From: Gordonia araii NBRC 100433
Lineage (GTDB): Bacteria > Actinomycetota > Actinomycetes > Mycobacteriales > Mycobacteriaceae
DNA length: 64,000 bases
NCBI RefSeq assembly: GCF_000241265.1
Contig: NZ_BAEE01000050.1
Location: 1-64,000 of the forward strand
Direction of reading: 5' to 3'
The notes below the pieces were generated by a model, which was given only the letters and a program-made list of their open reading frames with translations, ran no database searches and was not told the origin of the DNA. A program made the position numbers and the translations under genes. This document shows, in pieces, positions 42,937-51,395 of the stretch (its first letter is position 1; every line of letters starts with the position of its first letter).

Positions 42937-44309
42937 GCGACCCGGACCTTTCCGCTCTCGCGACGATCGTCGGCGACGCCCATGTCCTGACCGACACAGA
43001 CGTGATCGCCGGTTACGTCACCGACTGGACGGGGCGACGGGTCGGCCACGCCGAGGCGGTCGTTCGACCGCGCACCACCGACGAGGTCGCCGGGGCGCTG
43101 ACGGTCTGCGCCGCGTCGGGGATAGCCGTAGTTCCGCAGGGCGGAAACACCGGCTTGGTCGGCGGCTCGGTTCCAGCGCCCGCCGCGTCGCAGGCGGGGC
43201 CGACGGTCGTGGTGAGCACAGCGCGCATGACCGACATCGGGGCCGTGGATCCGGTCGAGATGAGCGTCGGCGTTCAGGCCGGAGCGACGATCGCGGCGAT
43301 CCAGGGCGCCGCAACCGCCGCCGGGCTGCACTTCGGGATCGACCTCGCTTCGCGTGACTCGGCCACGGCGGGAGGGATCGTGGCCACCAACGCGGGCGGC
43401 GTCCACGTGGTCCGGCACGGGACGACCCGCGCCAACGTCCTCGGCGTCGAGGCGGTCCTGGCCGATGGTCGCATTCTTCGACGGTGGCGCCCGCTGCGCA
43501 AGGACAACGTCGGTTACGACCTGCCGGGACTACTCGTGGGCAGCGAGGGCACGCTCGCCGTGGTCACCGGGGTGTTGTTCGCTCTTGCCGACCGGCCGTT
43601 GGCGACGGCCGTCGCGATGATCGGGGTTGAGCGGGTCGACGAGGTGTTCGGCGTGGTCGGGGCAGTGCGGCGCGCCGGGCTCACGGTCGAAGCCGCCGAG
43701 CTGATGACCCGGGCCGGCGTCGACCTGGTCGTCGATGCCGGGGCGCGGCCGGCGCTGGCGTCGTCGCCGGCGTTCCAGACCTTGGTCGAAGTGTCGGGGG
43801 CCGATCCGCAGCAGCGCCTGGCCGAGGTGCTCGACGACATCGGCGTCGCGGACGCGGTGGTCGCCGAAGGCCCGGCCCAGGCACTGTGGGAGTTGCGCGA
43901 ACGACACACCGAGACCATCGCCGCGGTCAGTGCGACCGTCCCGGTGAAGCTCGACATCTCGGTGCCTCGACGCTGCCTCGGGGAGTTTCTCGACGAGCTC
44001 GACGAGCTGGCCGAGTCCCAGCCGTATCGGTGCCGGCCGATCGTGTTCGGCCACGTCGCCGACGGAAATCTGCACGTCAACCTGCTCGACGTTCCCGCCG
44101 ACGAACAGGCGGCGCTCACCGATCGGGTGCTGGAATCGGTGGTCGCGCGCGGTGGGAGCGTGAGCGCCGAGCACGGCGTGGGGCGGGACAAGCGCGATTG
44201 GCTGGCCAAGGTCCGCGACGCCCCCGACGTCGAGATGATGGCCGCGATCAAACGGGCCTGGGATCCCGACGGCCGACTCAACCCCGGCGTCCTCTTCCCG
44301 GCCGACTGA
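42930..44309 (+). CDS. FAD-linked D-2-hydroxyacid dehydrogenase (GlcD-like)
   Basis: This 459-residue protein has the PCMH/VAO FAD domain (VVPQGGNTGLVGGSV, DSATAGGIVATNAGGVH, GLLVGSEGTLAVVTGV) and the FAD-oxidase C-terminal domain ending in GHVADGNLHVNL and SAEHGVGRDKRDWL with the substrate-site His residues. It probably oxidises D-lactate or D-2-hydroxyglutarate-type acids. Its stop is two bases from the 21-bp repeats. Confidence 0.93.
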   Translation: MVSDPDLSALATIVGDAHVLTDTDVIAGYVTDWTGRRVGHAEAVVRPRTTDEVAGALTVCAASGIAVVPQGGNTGLVGGSVPAPAASQAGPTVVVSTARMTDIGAVDPVEMSVGVQAGATIAAIQGAATAAGLHFGIDLASRDSATAGGIVATNAGGVHVVRHGTTRANVLGVEAVLADGRILRRWRPLRKDNVGYDLPGLLVGSEGTLAVVTGVLFALADRPLATAVAMIGVERVDEVFGVVGAVRRAGLTVEAAELMTRAGVDLVVDAGARPALASSPAFQTLVEVSGADPQQRLAEVLDDIGVADAVVAEGPAQALWELRERHTETIAAVSATVPVKLDISVPRRCLGEFLDELDELAESQPYRCRPIVFGHVADGNLHVNLLDVPADEQAALTDRVLESVVARGGSVSAEHGVGRDKRDWLAKVRDAPDVEMMAAIKRAWDPDGRLNPGVLFPAD

Positions 44310-44311
44310 CC

Positions 44312-44430
44312 GCCGACCGTGCCCAGCTTCTCGCCGATCGTGCCCAGTTTCTCGCCGATCGTGCCCAGTTTCTCGCCGACCGTGCCCGGTTTCCCGTCGA
44401 CCGTGCCCGGTTTCCCGTCGACCGTGCCCT
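44312..44430. repeat. 21-bp tandem repeats between convergent genes (second array)
   Basis: Unit starts at 44312, 44333, 44354, 44375, 44396 and 44417 are spaced exactly 21 bases. The unit is GCCGACCGTGCCCA (T in copies 2 and 3) in the first four copies and GTCGACCGTGCCCGG in the last two. The array fills the space between the oxidase stop (44309) and the stop of the convergent membrane gene (44429). It is the same family as at 4261. Confidence 0.92.
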
Positions 44431-44923
44431 ACCGACCCCAGGCGACGATGACGCCGGCGACGAGAACGACCACGCTGCCCACCTCGCCGATGATGAGTGC
44501 CACCATGAAGGCCCGCACCACCGCGGCCGGCCGCGGACGGAACTGGTTCGAAGTGTCGCGCAGTGCTCCGTGCAGGATGTAGCTCCCGATCGCCGCGACG
44601 AAGAAGAACACCGCGACCGCGACGCTCGCCGCGTTGACCCATGCGGGCCACGCCGACAGTGCGACCAGGGCGGCGAGCACCAGCGTCGCGAACGAGTACA
44701 TCAGCGCGGCGCGATGGGCGATGTCGACGTAGACGTGCGCCTGCCCGTCGGGCGACGCGAGGATCTGCTGGTACTTCCACACGCCCAACACCATCGCGCC
44801 GGCCAGGAGCACGCCGGCGGCGACGATCGTCGCGATGGTGACATTGTCCAAGTGGTCGATGAGCATCGGCTGGCTCGGCTTTCGGTGGGCTGGGCTGTCC
44901 TCGTGATCTGGCAACCGTGACAT
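44429..44923 (-). CDS. four-helix membrane protein, unknown function
   Basis: This 164-residue protein has four membrane helices: IATIVAAGVLLAGAMVLGVW, LMYSFATLVLAALVALSAW, AASVAVAVFFFVAAIGSYI and AFMVALIIGEVGSVVVLVAG. I know no named family. It may begin at ATG 44866 (MLIDHLDNVT) instead of 44923; the longer start sits just after TACAGT, a possible -10 for a leaderless mRNA. The last repeat unit overlaps its stop. Confidence 0.78.
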   Translation of the reverse strand: MSRLPDHEDSPAHRKPSQPMLIDHLDNVTIATIVAAGVLLAGAMVLGVWKYQQILASPDGQAHVYVDIAHRAALMYSFATLVLAALVALSAWPAWVNAASVAVAVFFFVAAIGSYILHGALRDTSNQFRPRPAAVVRAFMVALIIGEVGSVVVLVAGVIVAWGR

Positions 44924-44950
44924 TGAGCACTGTAAGGTTCAAGTACGCCG

Positions 44951-46495
44951 ATGAATCGAGGAATTGTGGCTAAGAAGGACGTTACTTCACCCGATCGAGC
45001 GGACCGACGGGGATCACCTCAGTACGACGCCGTCATCGTGGGGGCGGGGTTCGGCGGCATGGGCGCGGCCATCGAACTCAAACGCCAAGGCATCGAGAAC
45101 ATCGCCATCGTCGAACGCGAGGACGACCTCGGGGGTACGTGGCATGTCAATCACTACCCGGGCCTGGCCGTTGACATCGCGTCGGTGACCTACAGCTACT
45201 CCTTCGAGCCGAATCCGTACTGGTCGCGCCTTTTCGCCCCCGGCGCGGAACTCAAGCGCTACGCGGAGCACATCGCCGACAAGTACGATCTGCGCCGCCG
45301 CATGTCCTTCGGCGAGCAGATCGAGCGCGCCGAATGGGACGAAGCCAACTCGTTGTGGCGGGTGTTCAGCGAGGACGGCACGGAGCGCACCGCGCGGTTC
45401 CTGCTCACCGCTACCGGGTTCCTTTCGCAGCCGCACACGCCCGACATTCCGGGCATCCGGACGTTCGCGGGCAAGGTCATCCACACGACCGCCTGGGAAG
45501 ACGGCCACGACTTCACCGGTGAGCGGGTCGCGGTCATCGGCACCGGCGCGACCGCCGTGCAGTTGATCCCGGAGATCGCCAAGCAGGCGGCCGAACTCAC
45601 GGTCTTCCAGCGCACGCCTATCTGGGTGGTGCCCAAGGTGGACTTCGCGATTCCGCGCCCGGTGCAGAAACTATTCGCGCGCGTACCGCTTACGCAGAAG
45701 GCGGCGCGGCTGGCGAACACGACCTTGCTGGAACTGCTGATGGTGACCGGAGTGCTGCACTTCAAGCAGTTCAAGTTCGGCAACCGGGGGGCGGCCGCGC
45801 TAGCGAAAGCACACCTGCGTCGCCAGATCCCCGACGCCGAGCTGCGAAAGAAGCTCACCCCCGACTACGACTTCGGGTGCAAGCGGCCGACCTTCTCCAA
45901 CACGTACTTCACGACGTTCAACAAGCTGAACGTGCATCTGCAGACGTCGTCGATCGTCAAGGTCGACCCCGACGGTCTGCTGACCGCCGACGGCGAGAAG
46001 ACGACGATCGACACGTTGGTGCTGGCGACGGGGTTCGACCTGTGGGACACCAACTTCCCCGCCTTTGAGATCCGCGGCCGGGACGGCAAGGACCTGGGCA
46101 AATGGTGGCGTGCCGAGCGCTTTCAAGCGTACGAGGGCATCACCGTGCCGAAGTTCCCGAACTTCTTTACCCTCAACAGCCCGTACTCCTACAGCGGGCT
46201 CTCGTACTTCACGACCATCGAAGGCCAGATGCGCCACATCGCGCGGTTGCTCGGCGAGTTCAAACGCCGCAAGGCGACCACCTTCGAGGTGACCGAGGAA
46301 GCCAACACCCGCTTCCTCGACGACGTGACGCGTCGCCTTGATTCGTCGGTGTTCTACAACGGCGATTGCTCGACGTCGCGCAGCTACTACTTCAACCATG
46401 CGGGCGAGGCGACGCTGTTGCGACCGCGCTCGACGCCGGGAACGCTGCGCGAGCAGGCGACCTTCCCGCTCGCGGATTACGAGTTCGCCGGCTGA
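44951..46495 (+). CDS. flavin-containing Baeyer-Villiger monooxygenase
   Basis: This 514-residue protein has the FAD loop VIVGAGFGGMGAAIELKRQG, the BVMO fingerprint FAGKVIHTTAWED and the NADP loop VIGTGATAVQLIPEIAK. It is in the group of EthA/MymA-like mycobacterial enzymes that insert oxygen next to a carbonyl or oxidise sulfur. The C-terminal part (FFTLNSPYSYSGLSYFTTI) is typical. Substrate unknown; such enzymes are common in Gordonia and Rhodococcus hydrocarbon metabolism. Confidence 0.94.
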   Translation: MNRGIVAKKDVTSPDRADRRGSPQYDAVIVGAGFGGMGAAIELKRQGIENIAIVEREDDLGGTWHVNHYPGLAVDIASVTYSYSFEPNPYWSRLFAPGAELKRYAEHIADKYDLRRRMSFGEQIERAEWDEANSLWRVFSEDGTERTARFLLTATGFLSQPHTPDIPGIRTFAGKVIHTTAWEDGHDFTGERVAVIGTGATAVQLIPEIAKQAAELTVFQRTPIWVVPKVDFAIPRPVQKLFARVPLTQKAARLANTTLLELLMVTGVLHFKQFKFGNRGAAALAKAHLRRQIPDAELRKKLTPDYDFGCKRPTFSNTYFTTFNKLNVHLQTSSIVKVDPDGLLTADGEKTTIDTLVLATGFDLWDTNFPAFEIRGRDGKDLGKWWRAERFQAYEGITVPKFPNFFTLNSPYSYSGLSYFTTIEGQMRHIARLLGEFKRRKATTFEVTEEANTRFLDDVTRRLDSSVFYNGDCSTSRSYYFNHAGEATLLRPRSTPGTLREQATFPLADYEFAG

Positions 46496-46522
46496 CCTCG
46501 CCAGCGCCGGGAGAAGCGGATC

Positions 46523-47290
46523 CTATTCGGGCAGCGTGAGGATTCGTGGCCCGCTGTCGGTGATGGCGATGGTGTGTTCGCTGTGCGCCGTCCGAGAACC
46601 ATCGGCGGATCGGATCGTCCAGCCGTCGGCGTCGTAGACGATCCGGTCTGTTGTCGCCGCGAACCACGGCTCGAGGGCCAGCGTCATGCCGGGCCGTAGG
46701 CGGAGCCCGCGTCGGGGTCGACCGACATTGGGCACGTGTGGGTCCTCGTGCATCGTCCGTCCTAGTCCATGGCCGCCAAACTCGGTGTTGACCGGGTATC
46801 CGTACTCGCCTGCGACCTCGCCGATTGCCGCCGAGATGTCACCCAGGCGATTCCCGGGCCGGGCGGCGTCGATGGCGGCGTCCAGCGCCTTGTGTGTCGC
46901 GTCGATCAGTCTGAGGTCCTCTGAGCGTGGCGTTCCGACGACGATGGTGCGTGCCATATCGGCGACCCACCCGTCGACCGACAAGGCGATGTCGATGGAG
47001 AGAACGTCACCGTCCTGAAGCTGGTAGTCGTGCGGAAGACCGTGCAGTACAGCGTCGTTCACCGAAAGGCACGTCACGTTGCGGAACGGTCCGCGCCCGA
47101 ACGAGGGCGCGTAGTCCCAGTAGCAGGAGACTGCGCCTCGTGCGTCGATCAGCTCGCGTGCCCGGTGCTCCAAGCTGAGTAGATTGACGCCGGGCGCAGC
47201 TCGTGCCGACAACTCGTCGACGACACCGGCGAGAAATCCGCCGGTGACTCGCATCGCCGCGATTTCGCCAGCGGTTTTCAGTTCGACCAT
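46523..47290 (-). CDS. type I methionine aminopeptidase beside an XRE regulator
   Basis: This 255-residue protein (start MVELKTAGEIAAMRVTG) has the five metal ligands: the Asp pair in SIDIALSVDGWVADMART, His in GHGLGRTMHEDP, and Glu in ALEPW and SEHTIAI. It removes N-terminal Met from proteins or acts on specific peptides. It is smaller and more divergent than the housekeeping Map and lies opposite an XRE gene. ATG 47305 would add five residues. Confidence 0.93.
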   Translation of the reverse strand: MVELKTAGEIAAMRVTGGFLAGVVDELSARAAPGVNLLSLEHRARELIDARGAVSCYWDYAPSFGRGPFRNVTCLSVNDAVLHGLPHDYQLQDGDVLSIDIALSVDGWVADMARTIVVGTPRSEDLRLIDATHKALDAAIDAARPGNRLGDISAAIGEVAGEYGYPVNTEFGGHGLGRTMHEDPHVPNVGRPRRGLRLRPGMTLALEPWFAATTDRIVYDADGWTIRSADGSRTAHSEHTIAITDSGPRILTLPE

Positions 47291-47317
47291 CGTGCCCGTT
47301 TCCATTCGTCAGGTACC

Positions 47318-47371
47318 GGTATTTTCATACCGACGGTATATAAATACCACAGTGCTCGGTATTTTCATACC
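47318..47371. promoter_or_regulatory. three GGTAT-N4-ATACC operators between aminopeptidase and XRE genes
   Basis: GGTATTTTCATACC occurs at 47318-47331 and 47358-47371, and GGTATATAAATACC at 47335-47348. All are perfect five-base dyads around a four-base centre. TACGAT (47380-47385) lies seven bases before the XRE ATG, so a leaderless transcript is possible, with the third operator over its -35/spacer. The first two should cover the aminopeptidase promoter. Confidence 0.85.
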
Positions 47372-47391
47372 TGACCGACTACGATGAACGA

Positions 47392-47658
47392 ATGGTTCGA
47401 CTTCCGTTGACTGCCGAGCAGATCGCCGCCGGAAAGCGCCTCGGCGAGCACCTCCGCAGGGCGCGAGGAGGACGCACCCTCGTCGACGTCGCTGTGCATG
47501 CGCGGATCTCGCCGGAGACGTTGCGCAAGATCGAGGCCGGGCGCCTGGTGACTCCGGGATTTCCGACGGTGGTCGCGATTGCCCGGAGCCTGGAGATCCC
47601 GCTCGACGAACTCGCCGACATCTGCCTGGGCGCGGAGACGCTGGGGGAGACCGGCTAG
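47392..47658 (+). CDS. XRE-family regulator divergent from methionine aminopeptidase
   Basis: This 88-residue protein is one HTH_3 domain: GKRLGEHLRRARGGRTLVDV, AVHARISPETLRKIEAGRLV and VVAIARSLEIPLDELADICL. It most likely binds the three upstream dyads and controls both itself and the aminopeptidase. Pairs of an XRE protein and a type I aminopeptidase are seen in other actinobacteria (from memory). Its stop overlaps the convergent membrane gene. Confidence 0.9.
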   Translation: MVRLPLTAEQIAAGKRLGEHLRRARGGRTLVDVAVHARISPETLRKIEAGRLVTPGFPTVVAIARSLEIPLDELADICLGAETLGETG

Positions 47659-48392
47659 CTTTCCCGCGTGGAGGCGGTCGTATCGCTCGGTCGGCCGGCG
47701 ACGAGATCGCCGATGGCCAAGCCGCGCCGGCCCCATCGCGCGTCGAACCCGTCGGCACGCTGCTTGGCTCGCGTCAGCTCATCCGGCGAGTAGCGCTTGT
47801 CGGCCCACCGAGAACCCGGGCGGGCGAGCCGGAGCGCACCGGCCCACGCGATCGGCGGCAGGAAGGCCCCGAAGACGGCCGTCGAGAACTTGCCCTTGTT
47901 CACGCAGGTGACGACGGACAGCAGGTGGATCGGCAGGTTGGCCAGCAGGACGATATGGCCGATGTGCATCCCGTTCTCGGTGAAGGGATCCACGCCCAGG
48001 GCGAGCAAGCCGAGCACGGCGCCGGTCAACATCACGACCTGGACCGACAGCTGTCCCTCGCGCGACCAGTAGACATCCTGCAGATGCAGGAGCAGCGCGA
48101 ATTCGTCGAGGACCAACGAGGACCCGACGCCGATCATCACGGCGCTGATCGCTGCCGCGGGTGCAGTGCCGTTGGCGGCGACCGACGTGATCGCGCCCGC
48201 GATCGTCAGGACGATGCCGGGAATCGAGTGGTGGATGTGCACGCCGCCGCGGACGTTGTTGCGGAACGGACCTTTGCCGGCGCGGATGAGTCGCGTGATG
48301 GCGCGCGTGATGACGAAGGTGGCCAAGAACGCGACGAAAAGCAGCGTGAGCGGCAGCCGTTCGGTGCCGGTGAGATTGTCCAGGACGCTCAT
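47655..48392 (-). CDS. conserved polytopic membrane protein with a HIHH motif
   Basis: This 245-residue protein has about six membrane helices (LTLLFVAFLATFVITRAIT, IVLTIAGAITSVAANG, VVMLTGAVLGLLALGV). GGVHIHHSIPG on one face and LVLDEFALLLHLQDVYWSREG are conserved in mycobacterial homologues and suggest a metal or redox site. Function unknown. It is separated from the CoA-binding gene by 12 bases, so the two form an operon. Confidence 0.85.
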   Translation of the reverse strand: MSVLDNLTGTERLPLTLLFVAFLATFVITRAITRLIRAGKGPFRNNVRGGVHIHHSIPGIVLTIAGAITSVAANGTAPAAAISAVMIGVGSSLVLDEFALLLHLQDVYWSREGQLSVQVVMLTGAVLGLLALGVDPFTENGMHIGHIVLLANLPIHLLSVVTCVNKGKFSTAVFGAFLPPIAWAGALRLARPGSRWADKRYSPDELTRAKQRADGFDARWGRRGLAIGDLVAGRPSDTTASTRES

Positions 48393-48404
48393 GGTTGGTG
48401 AGGC

Positions 48405-48887
48405 TCAGCCCTTGGCGATGCCGGTGCGACGCTGCTCGATGATCAGGCAACGGTCCTCGACGTAGGCCAGGCCCGCCTCGGTGGCGATGCGGCGAGCCTC
48501 GGGCGAGGTGATCCCGAGCTGCAGCCATAGCGCGGTCGCCCCGGCTTCGACGGCGGCGCGCGCGACTTCGGCGCAGTCGGCCGACGGGCGGAATACGTCG
48601 ACGAGCCCGATCTGCTCGGGCACGTCCGACAGTGAGCGGTACACCTTCTCGCCGACGATCTCGTCGGCCTGCGGATTCACCGGGATGATCCGCCACCCGT
48701 GTTCCTTCATGTACGCGGGCACTTCATTGGCGGCTTTGGCCGGATTGGCGCTGGCTCCGACGACGGTGATCGTGTCGTAGTCGCGCAGGATCCGCTCGAC
48801 GGTGGCGTCCATGCTCGCTCGATCGCTCATACCGATCGAGCCTACGTCGAAATCGATCTCGGCAGACGTGAAGGGTGATGCGCTCAC
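48405..48887 (-). CDS. CoA-binding domain protein (YccU-like)
   Basis: This 160-residue protein has the Rossmann-like CoA-binding fold: TITVVGASANPAKAANEVPA, GWRIIPVNPQADEIVGEKVY, DVPEQIGLVDVFRPSADCAE and GATALWLQLGI. The family binds CoA or acyl-CoA but has no known reaction. GTG 48887 overlaps the SDR stop (GTGA); later starts at 48830 or 48812 are possible and closer to the family length. Confidence 0.9.
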   Translation of the reverse strand: MSASPFTSAEIDFDVGSIGMSDRASMDATVERILRDYDTITVVGASANPAKAANEVPAYMKEHGWRIIPVNPQADEIVGEKVYRSLSDVPEQIGLVDVFRPSADCAEVARAAVEAGATALWLQLGITSPEARRIATEAGLAYVEDRCLIIEQRRTGIAKG

Positions 48888-49651
48888 ACGGTCTTCAGCA
48901 CGCCACCGTCGGCGAGATAGTCGGCGCCGGTGAGGTTGGCGGCCCGAGGTGAAGCGAGGAAGGCGATCAGTGCCGCGGTCTCCTCCGGTTCCGTGAGCCG
49001 GCCGGTGGTGATCGACATCGCCGACGGCACGCTGGCGAGGAACTCGTCGAGTTCGACGTCCGACTGCTGAGCGAGGTAGCCGGCGTATCCCTCGGGATCC
49101 GACCAGTTCGCCGTCCTCGTCGGGCCGGGACTGACGGTCACCGCGCGCAGACCTTGCCCGCCGAACTCCTCGGCCAGCGCCTTGGTGAGGTTGTTGAGTG
49201 CGGCTTTGGCGGTGCCGTAGTCCACCGGCTGGAATGCCGCCCTGGCCCCGATCGAGGAGACGTTCACGACGACGCCGCGACGCACGAGAAGTCCCGGCAA
49301 CAATGCGCGAGTCACGCGGACGGTCGCGAAGAGGTTCAACTCGTAGGTCGCTTGCCAGGCGTCGTCGTCGATGTCGAGAAAGCCGGTTGCTCTCATGCTG
49401 CCGGGGACGACTCCGCCCAGGTTGTTCACGAGGATGTCGATCTCGCCGACGATGTCTGACAGCGCGGCCGCCGCGGCGTGATCGATGAGGTCGAGGCGGA
49501 CCGGCGTAATGCCGTCGAAGGGCGCCGCCTCCGACCGGGCGACGCCGTATACCTGCGCACCCTCCTCCGCGAGGAGACGGGCGGTCGCGAGGCCGATCCC
49601 CTTGCTGGCGCCGGTGACCACGGCCTTCTTTCCTGCGAGTGCTAGATTCAC
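48884..49651 (-). CDS. SDR-family oxidoreductase
   Basis: This 255-residue classical SDR has the cofactor loop VVTGASKGIGLATARLL, NNLGG in place of NNAG, and the catalytic Ser/Tyr/Lys in VVVNVSSIGA and DYGTAKAALN. The C-terminal SPRAANLTGADYLADGG is the usual tail. It lies downstream of a TetR gene in the same direction and is probably regulated by it. Substrate unknown. Confidence 0.93.
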   Translation of the reverse strand: MNLALAGKKAVVTGASKGIGLATARLLAEEGAQVYGVARSEAAPFDGITPVRLDLIDHAAAAALSDIVGEIDILVNNLGGVVPGSMRATGFLDIDDDAWQATYELNLFATVRVTRALLPGLLVRRGVVVNVSSIGARAAFQPVDYGTAKAALNNLTKALAEEFGGQGLRAVTVSPGPTRTANWSDPEGYAGYLAQQSDVELDEFLASVPSAMSITTGRLTEPEETAALIAFLASPRAANLTGADYLADGGVLKTV

Positions 49652-49731
49652 GACTGATCCTTTCTTTACCTACAAGTACAAAATCTAGGGTCGGATGTGC
49701 AATGGGTGATTCGTTCCAGGTCGGTCTGGGG

Positions 49732-50307
49732 TCAGAGGCCGCGCATGGCCGCGTCGGCGAGCACGCGCAGCCTGCGCGGGTCCGGATCGGTTCTGGCGAG
49801 GACGCGGATGCCGTTGAGTGTGGTGACCAGGAGCAGAGCGGTGGCCGCCGGATCGACGTCGTCTATCTCGCCCGCGGCGATGCCCTCTCGAATCACGGAA
49901 GCGAATGCGTCTTCTTGTTGGGAGAGCACGGCGCGCACGATCTTGCGCACCGCGGGATCCTGCGCTGCGCGCTCGATCGCGGCGTTCGTGATCATGCAGC
50001 CGCGTCGACCCCCGTCGTTCGCGGACTCATCGATCACGAGATCCAGCGCGCGCCTGATCCGCTCGCGGGCCGTGCCCGGTTGTTCCAGCGCCGCGAGCAG
50101 TGCTGTACCGCTGGTCTCGCGGTAGCGTTCAAGCGCGAGTTCGTACAGCTCGTGTTTGCTGTGGAAAGCGTTGTAGAGACTGCCCCGGCCGATGCCCAGA
50201 TGGTCGACGAGCTGCGCGGGCGTCGTCGCCGCGTATCCGCGGGTCCAGAACAGGTCCATGGCGGCCCCGACGGCGACATCGGGATCGAATTCCTTGGTGC
50301 GGCCCAC
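49732..50307 (-). CDS. TetR-family regulator
   Basis: This 191-residue protein has an N-terminal HTH (AAMDLFWTRGYAATTPAQLV, DHLGIGRGSLYNAFHSKHEL) and a C-terminal TetR_C-type ligand domain with RRGCMITNAAIERA. This is the YxaF/AcrR branch. The start is GTG 50307. The 80-base gap to the SDR holds TTTGTACTTGTAGGTAAAG (reverse strand), a possible binding region, but no clear palindrome. Confidence 0.92.
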   Translation of the reverse strand: MGRTKEFDPDVAVGAAMDLFWTRGYAATTPAQLVDHLGIGRGSLYNAFHSKHELYELALERYRETSGTALLAALEQPGTARERIRRALDLVIDESANDGGRRGCMITNAAIERAAQDPAVRKIVRAVLSQQEDAFASVIREGIAAGEIDDVDPAATALLLVTTLNGIRVLARTDPDPRRLRVLADAAMRGL

Positions 50308-50366
50308 ACGTCGAGACTAGCCGAAACTGGAACTGCGGGTCCATTATTGCCGAGGCTGAGGAAAAC

Positions 50367-51170
50367 CTAGGTCGCCACCGGGTCCAGCAGGTGCGGGCCG
50401 TTGTTCGCGACGCGATTGACCAGCGGGGATACTTCCCGAATCTCGATGTCGTCGACTAGTTCCGGTACGGGCGGGGCGAAGAACTCCGCGGGCGCGGGGG
50501 CGTCGGGGTCGAGCCATTCCGGCCACCACTGCACCGGCATGATCAGCGGCATGCGGTCGTGGACCTCCCGCAGCCGGCCGACCGAGTCGGTGGTGAGAAT
50601 CGTGCAGCTCAACAGCGGCGGCTCCGACGGGTCGGCATCTTTGGGCCGCCACACCGACCACAGTCCGGCCATGAACAGCCGCGTGTGATCGGCCGGCGAC
50701 ATGAAGTAGGGAACTTTCCGCTGCTTCCCGTCGTCGCCGGTGGCCTTGCGCCACTCGTACCAACCGTCCATCGGTATCAGACAGCGTTTCGACTTGACCG
50801 ACGAGCGGAACGACGCCTTCGTCGAGACGGTTTCGGCACGCGCGTTGAACAGGGAACCCTTGCCGATTTCCTTCGCCCATGACGGCACGAGCCCCCAGCG
50901 CATCGCCCGAATCCGGCGAGTGGGGTCCTCCTCGGCACCCTCGGCACCGTGGGAATGCCGGTCTACGACGGTGAGGATTGTGGTCGTCGGCGCGACGTTG
51001 TAGTTCTCCCAGCGCGAGCGCGGCGCCTTGTCTTCGTCGGCGGCCGCGACGTCGTCGAGCGTCTGCTGTGCCGGCGGCTCGGGAGCGGGGAGGTCGGGTA
51101 CCTCGTTGGCCGCGTCGAGCTCGGCCGCGAGCTTGGCCGGGTCAGTGGTCACCGCATACCGTCCGCACAT
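50367..51170 (-). CDS. SRAP-domain DNA-protein crosslink protein (YedK/HMCES-like)
   Basis: This 267-residue protein begins MCGRYAV, so Cys2 becomes the N-terminal nucleophile that crosslinks to abasic sites in single-stranded DNA. Supporting motifs are YNVAPTTTILTV, AMRWGLVPSWAKE, SLFNARAETVSTK, MDGWYEW and the His/Glu-side VHDRMPLIM. The ATG is 51170; the upstream frame is not conserved. It corresponds to Rv3226c. Confidence 0.95.
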   Translation of the reverse strand: MCGRYAVTTDPAKLAAELDAANEVPDLPAPEPPAQQTLDDVAAADEDKAPRSRWENYNVAPTTTILTVVDRHSHGAEGAEEDPTRRIRAMRWGLVPSWAKEIGKGSLFNARAETVSTKASFRSSVKSKRCLIPMDGWYEWRKATGDDGKQRKVPYFMSPADHTRLFMAGLWSVWRPKDADPSEPPLLSCTILTTDSVGRLREVHDRMPLIMPVQWWPEWLDPDAPAPAEFFAPPVPELVDDIEIREVSPLVNRVANNGPHLLDPVAT

Positions 51171-51395
51171 GCCGCCAATGATAGGTAGTGGCCCCGACAG
51201 GCGCCGAAGTCCCGGCGGAGGGGAATGCGCGCCGCACCCGTCGCGTTGACTCATCGCAGACGGCCATGAACGACGAGGAGTCCCCCTATGTCATGCGCAA
51301 CTGCGCACCCGATTGCGGAGCGCCAGATCTTCGGCTCGCTAGACTTGGGCGAGCGTCCGGTGGAGTTCCGCCCGGCGCGAACCGAAAGGACCGTC

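Noticed and set aside
44319-44582. Open frame over the second repeat array
   Set aside because: Same cause; composition is repeat translation, antisense to the membrane protein gene.
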